Of a stretch of DNA of 64,000 nucleotides, positions 39,563 to 49,211 are shown piece after piece. Numbering within the stretch: position 1 is the stretch's first letter; every line of letters begins with the position of its first letter. Location: NCBI GenBank assembly GCA_002457215.1, contig NTJZ01000002.1, positions 124,001 to 188,000 on the forward strand, given 5' to 3'. This DNA comes from OM182 bacterium MED-G28 (GTDB lineage: Bacteria > Pseudomonadota > Gammaproteobacteria > Pseudomonadales > Pseudohongiellaceae). The position numbers and the translations under genes were made by a program. The notes beneath the pieces are model-generated. The model worked only from the letters and a program-made list of their open reading frames with translations. It did not search any database and was not told the DNA's origin.

Positions 39563-40005
39563 AGTGAGCCCTCAGAGAGTAGAGCTAAAACTGCTCCAGC
39601 AGGATCTTGAATCACGCAAAATTGCTTACTCCCCATACGGCGGGGACCTTCTAACACTTTGCCCCCTGATTTTTCGCATTTTTCAGCGCTTTCCGCGACG
39701 CTAGCGACCCGAACATACGCCAACCATTGCGCTGGCAAATTAGCGTTTGGGCCTTTGGCATGACATATTCCTGCGATGGTATTGACCGTGCCTGGTAGAT
39801 TGATGTTGTAATCGCTATACGTGCCCATGTCTTGTTCTGTGCTAGTCCAACCTACCACTGAACAATAGAAATCTTTAACTCGCGAGGCATCGTCGACGGT
39901 TAAATCCAGCCACTCGATTTTACCGACATTGTTTGGCTTTTCTTTTTGTTCTTCCGCTTGCGCTTGTTCATTGATCGATTCAGCCGGGTTTGATTCATCA
40001 GTCAT
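39559..40005 (-). CDS. VOC/glyoxalase-family protein
   Basis: IEWLDLTVDDASRVKDFYCSVVGW, CVIQDPAGAVLALLS; overlaps the GFA gene by 4 nt. Confidence 0.88.
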   Translation of the reverse strand: MTDESNPAESINEQAQAEEQKEKPNNVGKIEWLDLTVDDASRVKDFYCSVVGWTSTEQDMGTYSDYNINLPGTVNTIAGICHAKGPNANLPAQWLAYVRVASVAESAEKCEKSGGKVLEGPRRMGSKQFCVIQDPAGAVLALLSEGSL

Positions 40006-40031
40006 ACAAGTGCCTCTTAGTCTTGACCTTT

Positions 40032-40574
40032 CTAGTGGATGATATGTGTAGGTAGCCTATCTAAACTGACCTGATTTTTTTCCTTCCAATAATCTTCGAT
40101 GCTGCCTCTGCCTTTAACCTCCAACCATTTGTCCATGTTGTCACGTTCTTCCTTGAAATTGTAAAAAGGAACGCCGAAACCACAGGACGTTTGTATTAGC
40201 TCGACGGAAAAGTCTAAGTATTTTCTGGCACTAGGATGCGGATTGAAAAATTCTTCCAGCTCAGTCCACCGGTAGTCTCGAGAATGGATAGCTTCTCCTT
40301 TCCCATAAAGTCGCAATATTTTTGGCGACCTATCGAAGGCGCAGAACGTCATGGTCATGCGGTTATTCTGGGATAGATGGGCAGTAGTCTCATTGCTGCT
40401 GCCGGTGATATTTATCCACATAATACGATTAGGGGACAACACTCGCGAAGAATTGAAACCCTTGGGTGATACATTGATAGTGCCATCATTAGCGGCAGTC
40501 CCAACATAGGAAATCTTCTGATGATTTATAAATTCAATATGGTCATCAGACAATTCTTCATAGCGTTTAGCCAT
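40032..40574 (-). CDS. Pyridoxamine 5'-phosphate oxidase-family FMN-binding protein
   Basis: FINHQKISYVGTAANDGTINVSPKGF, TAHLSQNNRMTMTFCAF, ILRLYGKGEA. Confidence 0.88.
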   Translation of the reverse strand: MAKRYEELSDDHIEFINHQKISYVGTAANDGTINVSPKGFNSSRVLSPNRIMWINITGSSNETTAHLSQNNRMTMTFCAFDRSPKILRLYGKGEAIHSRDYRWTELEEFFNPHPSARKYLDFSVELIQTSCGFGVPFYNFKEERDNMDKWLEVKGRGSIEDYWKEKNQVSLDRLPTHIIH

Positions 40575-40657
40575 GAAACCTCCTATGTCTTAACTATAAT
40601 ATTCCAAGCACAACGATGCGATCGATGAGCCTAACCTCGAGAGGCGCTTTTAGAAAA

Positions 40658-42793
40658 CTAGTCTTTTAAACTAAAAACGTAAAGCGCGTTTCCATTGCTT
40701 GGATGTCGAACATCAGGCGCAATTACTCTTGGTACTGTTCTGGGACTTACGCCTCGAGCACCCAAAGCGGAGGTTACGCCAATGTATTGCTTGCCATCGA
40801 TAGCGAAAGTTACAGGATGGCCCTGAACTGAAGTTCCTAAACGGGTTTCCCAAAGAATTTCACCATTCGTGGCATCAAAAGCGCGAAAATTTCTATCCAG
40901 ATCCCCAACAAATACAAGATTGCCTGCAGTAGACATAGTGCCAGTTAAGAATGCAGCTCTTTGCTGGTAGCTCCAGTTCTCTTCCAGTGTATCAACATTA
41001 AAGGAAGAGATTTTACCCATGTTGCCATCAGAACCGGGCATCTCAAACCACCTTCGGTTGGCAGCAGTGCCGCCAGCACCATGCACTAGTGGGACTTCTC
41101 GAGCTGCAATTTCTAAACAAGATTGGCTCAAAGGAATAATTAGAGAGGCAGTCGGCTCATGGTACGTCATGGAGTGCCAGTCCTTGCCTCCGGCAGTAGA
41201 AGGGCAGACAGAAATCCATTGATCTATTTGCGCATTCTGAATGTCTTGACGATAAGTTACTTCACCCGTATCCGAATCAATATCAGTAAAGGCGTTTTGA
41301 AAAATAGTTTCTTTGTGTGCGATAAATTGGCCACTGACACGATCATGTTTCCAAAGTATGCCGTGTTTACCAATTGAGAAAACCAGTTTGTCGTCGCCTC
41401 TGTTGATGAGTACGCGTTCGAATACTTCGTCAAGATCCAGGGCCTCTGCTGGTACGTGTTGGAAAAACCAATCTAGCTCACCATTATCCACGTCAACTGC
41501 GACCGTTGAGTTGGTGAACAAACCGCTATCGTAAATGCTAAGACTGCGTGAGGCAGGCATCCAAGGTTTTTGTTGTGCTGTTCCCCAATAAGTCAGTTTT
41601 AATTCGGGATCGTAGCTACCAGTAATCCAAGTTTCTCCCCCAGCTCGGAATAGGTCATCAATATCACCCCAAGTATCACCACCTGGCTCGGCGGATTCTG
41701 CGACTGTGTTAAAACGCCATGCCAATTCTCCGGTATTGGCATCGTGCGCACTAATATAACAATCGTCTTCAATGTAGCGAGAACAGCCAGCCAGTCCAAG
41801 AATGACTTTGCCGTCGGCTACTATTGGGCCGGAAGAATTTTCAAACCCTCTACTATTGTCGGCTACCACAGTTTCCCAAACCTGTTCACCCGTTCGTGCG
41901 TCAAGGGCAAGTAATCGCGCATCAGTAGTGGCATGAATTATCTTGTCGTTATAGATAGCGATATTGCGCATGTCTTCGCTATCGAATGGACCTGCATGGT
42001 GTTCCCAAATCAACTCACCGGTTTTGCCATCCAGAGCTTGAATTATGTTGCTGGTATTAATGAGATAAATTATGCCATTGTAGACAAGAGGCGAAGGCTC
42101 AGAGTCGCCATCATGCATGCTCCATACCCATTCGAGTTGGAGATCATCGACGTTGTCAGAATTAATTTCATCCAGTGGACTATAACTATTTGCATCATAC
42201 GTGCGGCGTATCATGGGCCAATCATTAGGAGAAGGATCTTCCAACATCGCATCGGTGATTGGTATGTAGTTTTCTATGGTGCCTGCTTGAATTACACCTA
42301 AAGGGCGCGCCGGCTCACTAGCTTGTTGCGCTATGGCCGCGCCGACATCGGGAACGTTGATTGCCATGGGATATTCAGCATTGGCCGCTATGACTGGATT
42401 CGAATCTGGTACACCAATGCCTTGCATAATGTGAGCTATGATATTGATATAGTCGTCATCGGTCATATTCTGATTGCCGCCTGGAGGCATATTCGCTTTT
42501 AGGTAGATGAAAAAGTTGCTTGGCGACTGTCGCCCCCAGCTATTAACGAAGCCGCCGCCGCTTAGCATTGGCCCGAGAGCGCTGCCCTGTCTTTCAGCAC
42601 CGTGACAAGCAGCACAATTCGTTGCATAAGCCTGTGCGCCAGTATTAGCCTGACTAGAAAAAGTGATACTCGGCACTACTTCAGCTATAGCCTCTATTTC
42701 AGGCCCTGCTCCAGAGCTGTCGCCCGTTTCGCTACCACACGCAACCAATAAAGAAAGCGCTGAAACTCCTAAAGATAATTTTATTGTTTTCAT
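40658..42793 (-). CDS. Lipoprotein PQQ-dependent dehydrogenase with N-terminal cytochrome c domain (copy 1)
   Basis: Lipobox LLVAC; CAACHGAERQGSALGP; PQQ blades such as LDGKTGELIWEHHAGP; GGETWITGSYDPELKLTYWGTAQQKPW. Confidence 0.92.
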   Translation of the reverse strand: MKTIKLSLGVSALSLLVACGSETGDSSGAGPEIEAIAEVVPSITFSSQANTGAQAYATNCAACHGAERQGSALGPMLSGGGFVNSWGRQSPSNFFIYLKANMPPGGNQNMTDDDYINIIAHIMQGIGVPDSNPVIAANAEYPMAINVPDVGAAIAQQASEPARPLGVIQAGTIENYIPITDAMLEDPSPNDWPMIRRTYDANSYSPLDEINSDNVDDLQLEWVWSMHDGDSEPSPLVYNGIIYLINTSNIIQALDGKTGELIWEHHAGPFDSEDMRNIAIYNDKIIHATTDARLLALDARTGEQVWETVVADNSRGFENSSGPIVADGKVILGLAGCSRYIEDDCYISAHDANTGELAWRFNTVAESAEPGGDTWGDIDDLFRAGGETWITGSYDPELKLTYWGTAQQKPWMPASRSLSIYDSGLFTNSTVAVDVDNGELDWFFQHVPAEALDLDEVFERVLINRGDDKLVFSIGKHGILWKHDRVSGQFIAHKETIFQNAFTDIDSDTGEVTYRQDIQNAQIDQWISVCPSTAGGKDWHSMTYHEPTASLIIPLSQSCLEIAAREVPLVHGAGGTAANRRWFEMPGSDGNMGKISSFNVDTLEENWSYQQRAAFLTGTMSTAGNLVFVGDLDRNFRAFDATNGEILWETRLGTSVQGHPVTFAIDGKQYIGVTSALGARGVSPRTVPRVIAPDVRHPSNGNALYVFSLKD

Positions 42794-42828
42794 AATTTTA
42801 AACCTGATCAGAGAAGTTTAATTGGTTG

Positions 42829-44979
42829 TTATTCTTCAGGTAAAGAGAATACATAGATAGCGTTGCCCCATCTTGGGTAGGTGATCTCTGTTGCGATCAC
42901 ACCAGGAACAGTACGGGGACTAGTCCCCCCGAGAGCACTCGTTACGGCAATATATTGTTTGCCATCAATAGCGAAAGAGACCGGATGGCCTTGCACAGAA
43001 GTGCCCAATCGAGTCTGCCACAGAATTTCCCCGGTATTGACATCTAAGGCCTTAAAGCGGCGGTCAAGATCTCCGACGAACACTAAGTCGCCCGCTGTTG
43101 AAATTGTGCCGGTGTGGAGAGATGCTCGTTGTTGATGACTCCAAACTTCCTCCATACTGTCTACATGGTAAGCGCCAACTTTACCCAAGTTGCCATCAGT
43201 GCCAGGCATTTCAAAAAATTTGCGGCTCGCTGCCAATCCGCCGCCACCTTGGACTAATGCAACTTCTCTAGCAGCATTTTCTAGACAGGTTTGACTTAAC
43301 GGCGCAATCATTAATCCAGAAGGCGGATGATAAGTCATGGAATGCCAATCTTTTCCACCAGCGCTGCTCGGACAAGCCGAAGTCCATTCATTCAATTGTG
43401 CATTCTGAATATCTTCTCGGTAAGTGACTTCTCCAGTCTCTGCATTGATATCAGTGAAAGCATTTTGAAAGACTGTTTCCACATAGTCTTCAAATTCGCC
43501 AGTTACCCGATTATTCTTCCAAAGAATTCCGTATTTGCCGAGGGAGTAAACAAACTTGTTATCACCACGATTAACTAAGACTCGTTCAAATACTTCGTCT
43601 AGATCTAGTGCTTCAGCTGGTACATGTTGAAAAAACCAATCCAATTCACCGCTGTTTGTGTTTACTGCGATTGTAGAATTGGTGTACAAACCGACGTCGA
43701 AAATTGACATGTGTCGTGAGACTGGGACCCAGGGTTTCTGTTGTGCTGTTCCCCAGTAAGTTAAGTTCAAGTCAGGGTCATAACTGCCTGTAATCCAGGT
43801 TTCACCGCCCGCTCGGAACACATCATCAAGGCCGCCCCAGGTGTCACCACCTGGTTGGCCCATTTCCGCAATTGTTTCGAATTGCCAAAGTAATTCGCCA
43901 TTGTCCGCATCGTAGGCGCTTACATAACAATCTTCAGGAATGTATCGTGCACAACCCGCTAATCCCTGTATTACTTTGCCATCTGCAACGATCGGTCCAG
44001 AAGAGTTGGAAAATCCTTTGCTGTTGTCAGCAACTTGAGTTTCCCAAACCTGTTCGCCTGTGCGTGCATCCAGGGCAACTAGTCTGGCATCAGTGGTCGC
44101 CTGAATAATCTTGTCGTCATACATGGCAATGTTGCGCATGTCTTGACGATTCGCGGGCCCACTCCAATGTTCCCAGATTAATTCACCGGTTTTGCCATCA
44201 AGTGCCTGAATAACGTTTCCAGGGTTGATGAGATAGATGATCCCGTTATAAACCAAAGGCGCGGGTTCAGAATCACCTTCATGCATGTTCCAGACCCATT
44301 CCAACGATAGACTTTTTACGTTCTCAGTATTGATTTCATCCAGAGGGCTGTAACTATGTCCATAAAAATTTCGCCGGTGCATTGGCCAGTCAGCGGGATC
44401 CGGGTCTCGCAACATCTCTTGAGTGAGAGGGACGAACTCAACAAAATCGTCAGTATTGCCAGCAACGGTTAAGCCTTGCGGCGCTGGCGGATCGGCTCTT
44501 TGCCGTTGTGCAACAATCTGGGAGATATTATCTGCAATAGTAAAATCTGTTTGGGCAGTAAGCGCATCACGGACTGAATCAACACCGTTGGCATCAAGAA
44601 TATGAGACACGATACTCAAATAGTCAGCGTCACTGAGATTTTCATTACCGCCAGGCGGCATGTTTGATTGGATGTTTCCAAGCAGTAGCGCAGGAGTTTG
44701 ACTTCCCCAGCGCTGCACAAATGAGAAACCGGAAAGTAATGGTCCGAGAGTCGTGCCTTCCAAGTTAGCGCCATGGCAGGCTGCACAATTGGTTGCAAAA
44801 AGATCTGAACCCTCAGCAGCCTGTAGTTCAAAACTAAGTGCAGTTTCTATTTCGGCAGGAACTAGGGCTACCTCCGGTGTGGTTTTTTCTCCACTGCAAG
44901 CGCTGAGCGCTATTGTTGAGAAAATAGCAAGTGAACTAAAGCCCAGGTGTCTTTTTTTAACTTCAATATTGAATTGCAT
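42829..44979 (-). CDS. Lipoprotein PQQ-dependent dehydrogenase with N-terminal cytochrome c domain (copy 2)
   Basis: Lipobox ALSAC; CAACHGANLEGTTLGP; GGETWITGSYDPDLNLTYWGTAQQKPW; strongly similar to copy 1 along its length. Confidence 0.92.
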   Translation of the reverse strand: MQFNIEVKKRHLGFSSLAIFSTIALSACSGEKTTPEVALVPAEIETALSFELQAAEGSDLFATNCAACHGANLEGTTLGPLLSGFSFVQRWGSQTPALLLGNIQSNMPPGGNENLSDADYLSIVSHILDANGVDSVRDALTAQTDFTIADNISQIVAQRQRADPPAPQGLTVAGNTDDFVEFVPLTQEMLRDPDPADWPMHRRNFYGHSYSPLDEINTENVKSLSLEWVWNMHEGDSEPAPLVYNGIIYLINPGNVIQALDGKTGELIWEHWSGPANRQDMRNIAMYDDKIIQATTDARLVALDARTGEQVWETQVADNSKGFSNSSGPIVADGKVIQGLAGCARYIPEDCYVSAYDADNGELLWQFETIAEMGQPGGDTWGGLDDVFRAGGETWITGSYDPDLNLTYWGTAQQKPWVPVSRHMSIFDVGLYTNSTIAVNTNSGELDWFFQHVPAEALDLDEVFERVLVNRGDNKFVYSLGKYGILWKNNRVTGEFEDYVETVFQNAFTDINAETGEVTYREDIQNAQLNEWTSACPSSAGGKDWHSMTYHPPSGLMIAPLSQTCLENAAREVALVQGGGGLAASRKFFEMPGTDGNLGKVGAYHVDSMEEVWSHQQRASLHTGTISTAGDLVFVGDLDRRFKALDVNTGEILWQTRLGTSVQGHPVSFAIDGKQYIAVTSALGGTSPRTVPGVIATEITYPRWGNAIYVFSLPEE

Positions 44980-44996
44980 TCTATTTAACCCAGTAA

Positions 44997-45446
44997 CTAC
45001 TGATTATCGAATTGGCTACGTAGAAAAACCCAACCCCGTAATTCGCCCGGCGGGTTGCTCTCGCTATGAATTTGAATATAAAACTCGTTATTGCGCAGTG
45101 CTTCTACTTGTTCGTCAGAAAGGCTTAACTCACCTCCAACATTTCCATTGGTCGCTTGAGAAACTTCGAGTGTATGAATCACAGGTCCAGGTTGTGCAGG
45201 TGGTCCATTGTGAATATGGGCGCCAGTGGCTACTGAGCTCATGCCAGTAAAATTGCCTTCAACACTGAGTGAATTTCCGCTAAGCGTTAAAATAACTTCG
45301 CCTTCACCGAGAATGGTAGTTACGGTCTGAGGAGTAGTCGGCATCGGTGAGAGTCGTGCTCGAAAAACCTCTTGTGCTTGAATGGCGGATGAGAAAAATA
45401 GGATGCCAGTAACTAAAATAAGTGGGATTTTAAGGCCGAGTTTCAT
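44997..45446 (-). CDS. CHRD-domain secreted protein
   Basis: FRARLSPMPTTPQTVT, GAHIHNGPPAQPGPVIH, IQIHSESNPPGELRGWV. Confidence 0.92.
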   Translation of the reverse strand: MKLGLKIPLILVTGILFFSSAIQAQEVFRARLSPMPTTPQTVTTILGEGEVILTLSGNSLSVEGNFTGMSSVATGAHIHNGPPAQPGPVIHTLEVSQATNGNVGGELSLSDEQVEALRNNEFYIQIHSESNPPGELRGWVFLRSQFDNQ

Positions 45447-45501
45447 AATTACCTCATGGCTTTAGTTATTTGAAAATTCTGTTGTGAAAGCTAACAGTAA
45501 A

Positions 45502-45525
45502 CCGCGCGATATTGCAATCGCGCGG
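45502..45525 (-). terminator. Probable hairpin terminator between the tannase-like and CHRD genes
   Basis: CCGCGCGAT-attgca-ATCGCGCGG perfect 9-bp stem; on the minus strand followed by a weak TTTACTGTT tract. Confidence 0.55.
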
Positions 45526-45574
45526 CTAAAACTTCGACTATATTCAGTCAGTTAGTGGAGGTGTGAACGATTAG

Positions 45575-47254
45575 TTAGCGACACTGAAAGTTTTCGACGA
45601 ACCAATTGTCAGGATTGTTCGCATCATTTGCTGGACCAATGTAATGTGCTCGCTGCGGATACGCGCACACAGGACGCTGATTATCCACTTTGCCATCAGT
45701 TCGGTGCTCGGCAGTGACATATTCTGGCGCCACACCATTTTCAACCCAGTCCACAAGTGGCGCGAGCTTGTCCCAATTATCCGGTCCCGGTCCTCCCCGA
45801 CAATGACCCATTCCCGGCGCCATAAACAATCTGCTAGCCTCGCTGGCCTGAGTTAGATTGCCATCAAAAGTCGCGTTAACCATTTCATTGAAGTAGTCCA
45901 ATGTATCTTCTGCCACGATTAACGTATCTACCCAGCCATGATAAACAATTAGCTTGCCGCCACGATCTTTAAGGAACTGGCTCAGATCAGGATCAGTAGC
46001 ATCAGTAATCGACATCATTAAGTCGCCTTTGCCAGAGTAAAAATCATTAATGTCGTAATCCTTCCAGTGAAATTCGGGAAAAACTCCATCGGTCTTTGCT
46101 TCATAGTTGTAGTCCCTTACGTTGGGAATAGTTACCCCGGGATCATCTTCATAAAACAGATAGTTCATGTGATCGCCCGCGACACCAACTAATTTCGATG
46201 GCCCCATATTGTTGCCTTCGTGGGGAACATAGAAGCCCGTCCATCGGGGTTCGGATCCAAATGCTTTCCCAGGGTATACCTGCCTTCCGGCATCATCCTG
46301 TGGGCCGCTATAAAAATCGATAATGGTCTGGAGTTGGGCGCTCGTAAAACATTGATCTGAATTGGTGCCTGACGGACACATGAGATCTGACAGATCCAGC
46401 GTTGGGTCGAAATTGCAGCTCATGGGGTTATCGATTACGCCATCGCTAATACCATCGATAGCATCGCATTTGCCCAATACTTGTTCGTGTAAAACATCGA
46501 TTAGATTCAAGCTATCAAAGCTGCCATTGCCGTCGGTATCCACTGCTAAGTTCCCGGCAAGATTGTTGCTATACATTCGTTGCAGATTCCAGACACCGGA
46601 GGCATTTAACGCCTGGTATGCAAAGGCTGGCGCGCCAGCTACTATGCCATCAAAATCATTGGGATATCGTTGTGCCTCCATGAGACCTTGACGTCCGCCT
46701 TGAGAGCAGCCTTCAAAATAAGAAAAATCAGGACTGCGATTGTAATATTCATTAACTAATCGTTTGCCAGCCATCACGGTTAGGTGCACTGCACGATAGC
46801 CAAAATCAATCTCTGCCTGGCGATTGTTGAATGCAAAAGATGCACCAGGCTCAACACCATTGTCGTGGCCTAAGTTGGAATTAGTTACTGCATAACCCTC
46901 GGCGACACGGTGATTAGCGTAGTCTAAGTCGCCGTCTTTACCGCCATCGCCCCATTGTAGAAATCTTCCATTCCAATTTTCAGGTAAAGGCAATTGCGCA
47001 TGAAAATGGATAGCTGGAGAGATAATTCCTCGCACATAGCAATAGTCATTGTCTGACTGGTCGTTGTCTCTTATCTGTGCCAAGGTAATGGTAAGATTGC
47101 GCAAAAATACCAAGTCTTCGCAGGCTTGAGCGTCGGAATTTGTTTGGTTCTGACCAAGGCCAAGGCTTGAAAATGATAAGAAGAGCAGAAAGATTAATAA
47201 ATTAGCAAAGCGAGACATAAAAGCACCTGCATTCCTTTTTTGTAAATTCAGCAT
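45575..47254 (-). CDS. Secreted tannase/feruloyl esterase-family protein
   Basis: GYAVTNSNLGHDNG, YFEGCSQGGRQGLMEAQRYPNDFDGIVAGAPA, GWVDTLIV, MGHCRGG. Confidence 0.95.
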   Translation of the reverse strand: MLNLQKRNAGAFMSRFANLLIFLLFLSFSSLGLGQNQTNSDAQACEDLVFLRNLTITLAQIRDNDQSDNDYCYVRGIISPAIHFHAQLPLPENWNGRFLQWGDGGKDGDLDYANHRVAEGYAVTNSNLGHDNGVEPGASFAFNNRQAEIDFGYRAVHLTVMAGKRLVNEYYNRSPDFSYFEGCSQGGRQGLMEAQRYPNDFDGIVAGAPAFAYQALNASGVWNLQRMYSNNLAGNLAVDTDGNGSFDSLNLIDVLHEQVLGKCDAIDGISDGVIDNPMSCNFDPTLDLSDLMCPSGTNSDQCFTSAQLQTIIDFYSGPQDDAGRQVYPGKAFGSEPRWTGFYVPHEGNNMGPSKLVGVAGDHMNYLFYEDDPGVTIPNVRDYNYEAKTDGVFPEFHWKDYDINDFYSGKGDLMMSITDATDPDLSQFLKDRGGKLIVYHGWVDTLIVAEDTLDYFNEMVNATFDGNLTQASEASRLFMAPGMGHCRGGPGPDNWDKLAPLVDWVENGVAPEYVTAEHRTDGKVDNQRPVCAYPQRAHYIGPANDANNPDNWFVENFQCR

Positions 47255-47275
47255 TAAGTACTGAGACTACAGGCT

Positions 47276-47953
47276 GTGTGTGGACGATTCAATCTAATCA
47301 ATAGCCCAGAGATCCAAAGCCTTTGTGAAACTCTTGGAATCAGCTTACAGGCTAGTCATGAAAGCCATGACATAGCTCCCGGGGACAAAATTTCGATTAT
47401 TCACAACGAAGCAGGTGTGCGTAAAATATCAGAGGCGATTTGGTGGTTGTTTCTCGATAAGGAATCCCTCAAACCCAACTACAAGTACGCCAGCTTCAAC
47501 TCGAGATCAGACAAATTATCTAGTAAACGTGCAGTTGCCTATAAACCATTTCGAGAGTCTCGCTGTCTTATTCCTGCTTCTGCATTTGTCGAAGGTTTGG
47601 GTGATAAAAAAACATATCACAAGATCGAATTAGAAGATTCAGCAATTGCCTTTGGCGGTTTATATAAAGAGCATTTGAATCGAGAAACTGGAGAAATAGT
47701 GTATTCAGCGTCGATAATCACTCTGCCACCGTTAGTCCCTCAATGGAACGAAATTCACCCCAAATCGATGCCACTGATGCTGGATTTTGAAGATTCAGAC
47801 TTGGTTGAAAAATGGTTGGACCCGAAAGTCCGAGACGTCGAACAATTTGAATTTTTGTTGGACCCTAAAGTATCGACGCCAATGAAAATCACCAAAATAG
47901 ATAAGCCCAGCAAATGGAATCCGATTGAAGAGAGCTTCATGATCCAGAAGTAA
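47276..47953 (+). CDS. SRAP-family (SOS response-associated peptidase, YedK/HMCES-like) protein
   Basis: GTG start leaves Cys2 (MCGRFNL); FNSRSDKL, CLIPASAFVEG, IHPKSMPLML. Confidence 0.9.
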   Translation: MCGRFNLINSPEIQSLCETLGISLQASHESHDIAPGDKISIIHNEAGVRKISEAIWWLFLDKESLKPNYKYASFNSRSDKLSSKRAVAYKPFRESRCLIPASAFVEGLGDKKTYHKIELEDSAIAFGGLYKEHLNRETGEIVYSASIITLPPLVPQWNEIHPKSMPLMLDFEDSDLVEKWLDPKVRDVEQFEFLLDPKVSTPMKITKIDKPSKWNPIEESFMIQK

Positions 47954-47997
47954 TTACCGCAGTGAATGTTTAGTGATACAAAATAGGTAACACGTTT

Positions 47998-49170
47998 ATG
48001 TCAGAAAAAAAATCCAAAACCTTGGAAGTAAACAAAACCACCAAGATAAAAAGGCGCACAGTTTTGAAATCTGCAGCGATTCCTTTGGTTGCATCATTCA
48101 CATCAAGGCCATCAACAGCCCAGAATTCTGTCATCGGCAGAAAAATAAGAGTTGGTATCATAGGGGCTGGTGCCAATGTACGGAATGTTCAGCTAGCAGG
48201 ATTTCGAGCCATTGCCGAGTGCGAAGTTGCTGCAGTAGCAAACAGGACCCTGCAATCGAGTCAGCGAGTTGCTTCAGAGTTTGGTATTCCTAAAGCTTAC
48301 GGTTCCTGGCAAGAATTGCTTGCTGACGAAGAGATAGATGCAGTGCTTATTGGCACTTGGCCCTACATGCATCGAGATCTCACACTGGCGAGCCTTGAAA
48401 GTGGAAAACATGTCATGTGTCAGGCGCGCATGGCAAATAATACTGAAGAAGCTCGGGAAATGTTGGCAGCTTCTCTTCGCTATCCTGATTTGATATCTCA
48501 ATTGGTGCCAACTTCCACGAGTTATGTGATAGACAATGTGGTGCAGCGCTTGGTCTCGGAGAGTTATTTAGGCGACGTTCTTTCAGTTGAGATACAGCGG
48601 TTAAGGAGAACCTTTGTTGAAAATCCAGCTGAACTGGACTGGCGACATGATGTGGAATTCAGTGGCGTTAACACACTAAACTTAGGCTCAACTTATGAAT
48701 CGATGATGCGTTGGCTAGGCCCGGGTAATCAGGTCATGGCACAAACAAAAACTCATGTGGCTAAACGTTTAAATCGTGATGGTCAAAGTGTTGATGTAGA
48801 AATTCCCGACCATGTTGATGTTATCTATGAGCTCGCTAATAGCGCGCAAGTTCACATGCGTTTTAGTGAAACTACGGGCCTCTCAAGTGGCAATCAAACC
48901 TGGATACATGGTAGTGATGGCACGATTTTTGTTGATAACAGACAAAATGTATTTGTTGGAAGGCGCGGTGATAATGAGTTATCACCGCTCCCCAATCCTG
49001 TTCAAGAGCAAGCCTATTATCGCGTCGAAGAAGAGTTCATCAACGCAATATTAGGCAGAGAAGAAATTTCACTGAACAGTTTTGCTACTGGTGTTCAATA
49101 TATGGAGTGGACCGAGGCTGTACATCGAAGTGCTGCATCTGGCCGGCGAATTGAATTACCCTTGGTTTAA
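47998..49170 (+). CDS. Gfo/Idh/MocA-family oxidoreductase with Tat-like N-terminus
   Basis: KIKRRTVLKSAAIPLVASF signal-like; VGIIGAGANVRNVQLAGF, AVLIGTWPYMHRDLTLASLESGKHVMCQARMA. Confidence 0.88.
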   Translation: MSEKKSKTLEVNKTTKIKRRTVLKSAAIPLVASFTSRPSTAQNSVIGRKIRVGIIGAGANVRNVQLAGFRAIAECEVAAVANRTLQSSQRVASEFGIPKAYGSWQELLADEEIDAVLIGTWPYMHRDLTLASLESGKHVMCQARMANNTEEAREMLAASLRYPDLISQLVPTSTSYVIDNVVQRLVSESYLGDVLSVEIQRLRRTFVENPAELDWRHDVEFSGVNTLNLGSTYESMMRWLGPGNQVMAQTKTHVAKRLNRDGQSVDVEIPDHVDVIYELANSAQVHMRFSETTGLSSGNQTWIHGSDGTIFVDNRQNVFVGRRGDNELSPLPNPVQEQAYYRVEEEFINAILGREEISLNSFATGVQYMEWTEAVHRSAASGRRIELPLV

Positions 49171-49211
49171 TTCAAATTTTTAGAGTTAATGCACATAGGA
49201 ATAAGAATCGA

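Noticed and set aside
44753-45250. Plus-strand 165 aa ORF
   Set aside because: Antisense to the end of a PQQ dehydrogenase and a CHRD gene; no recognisable motif.
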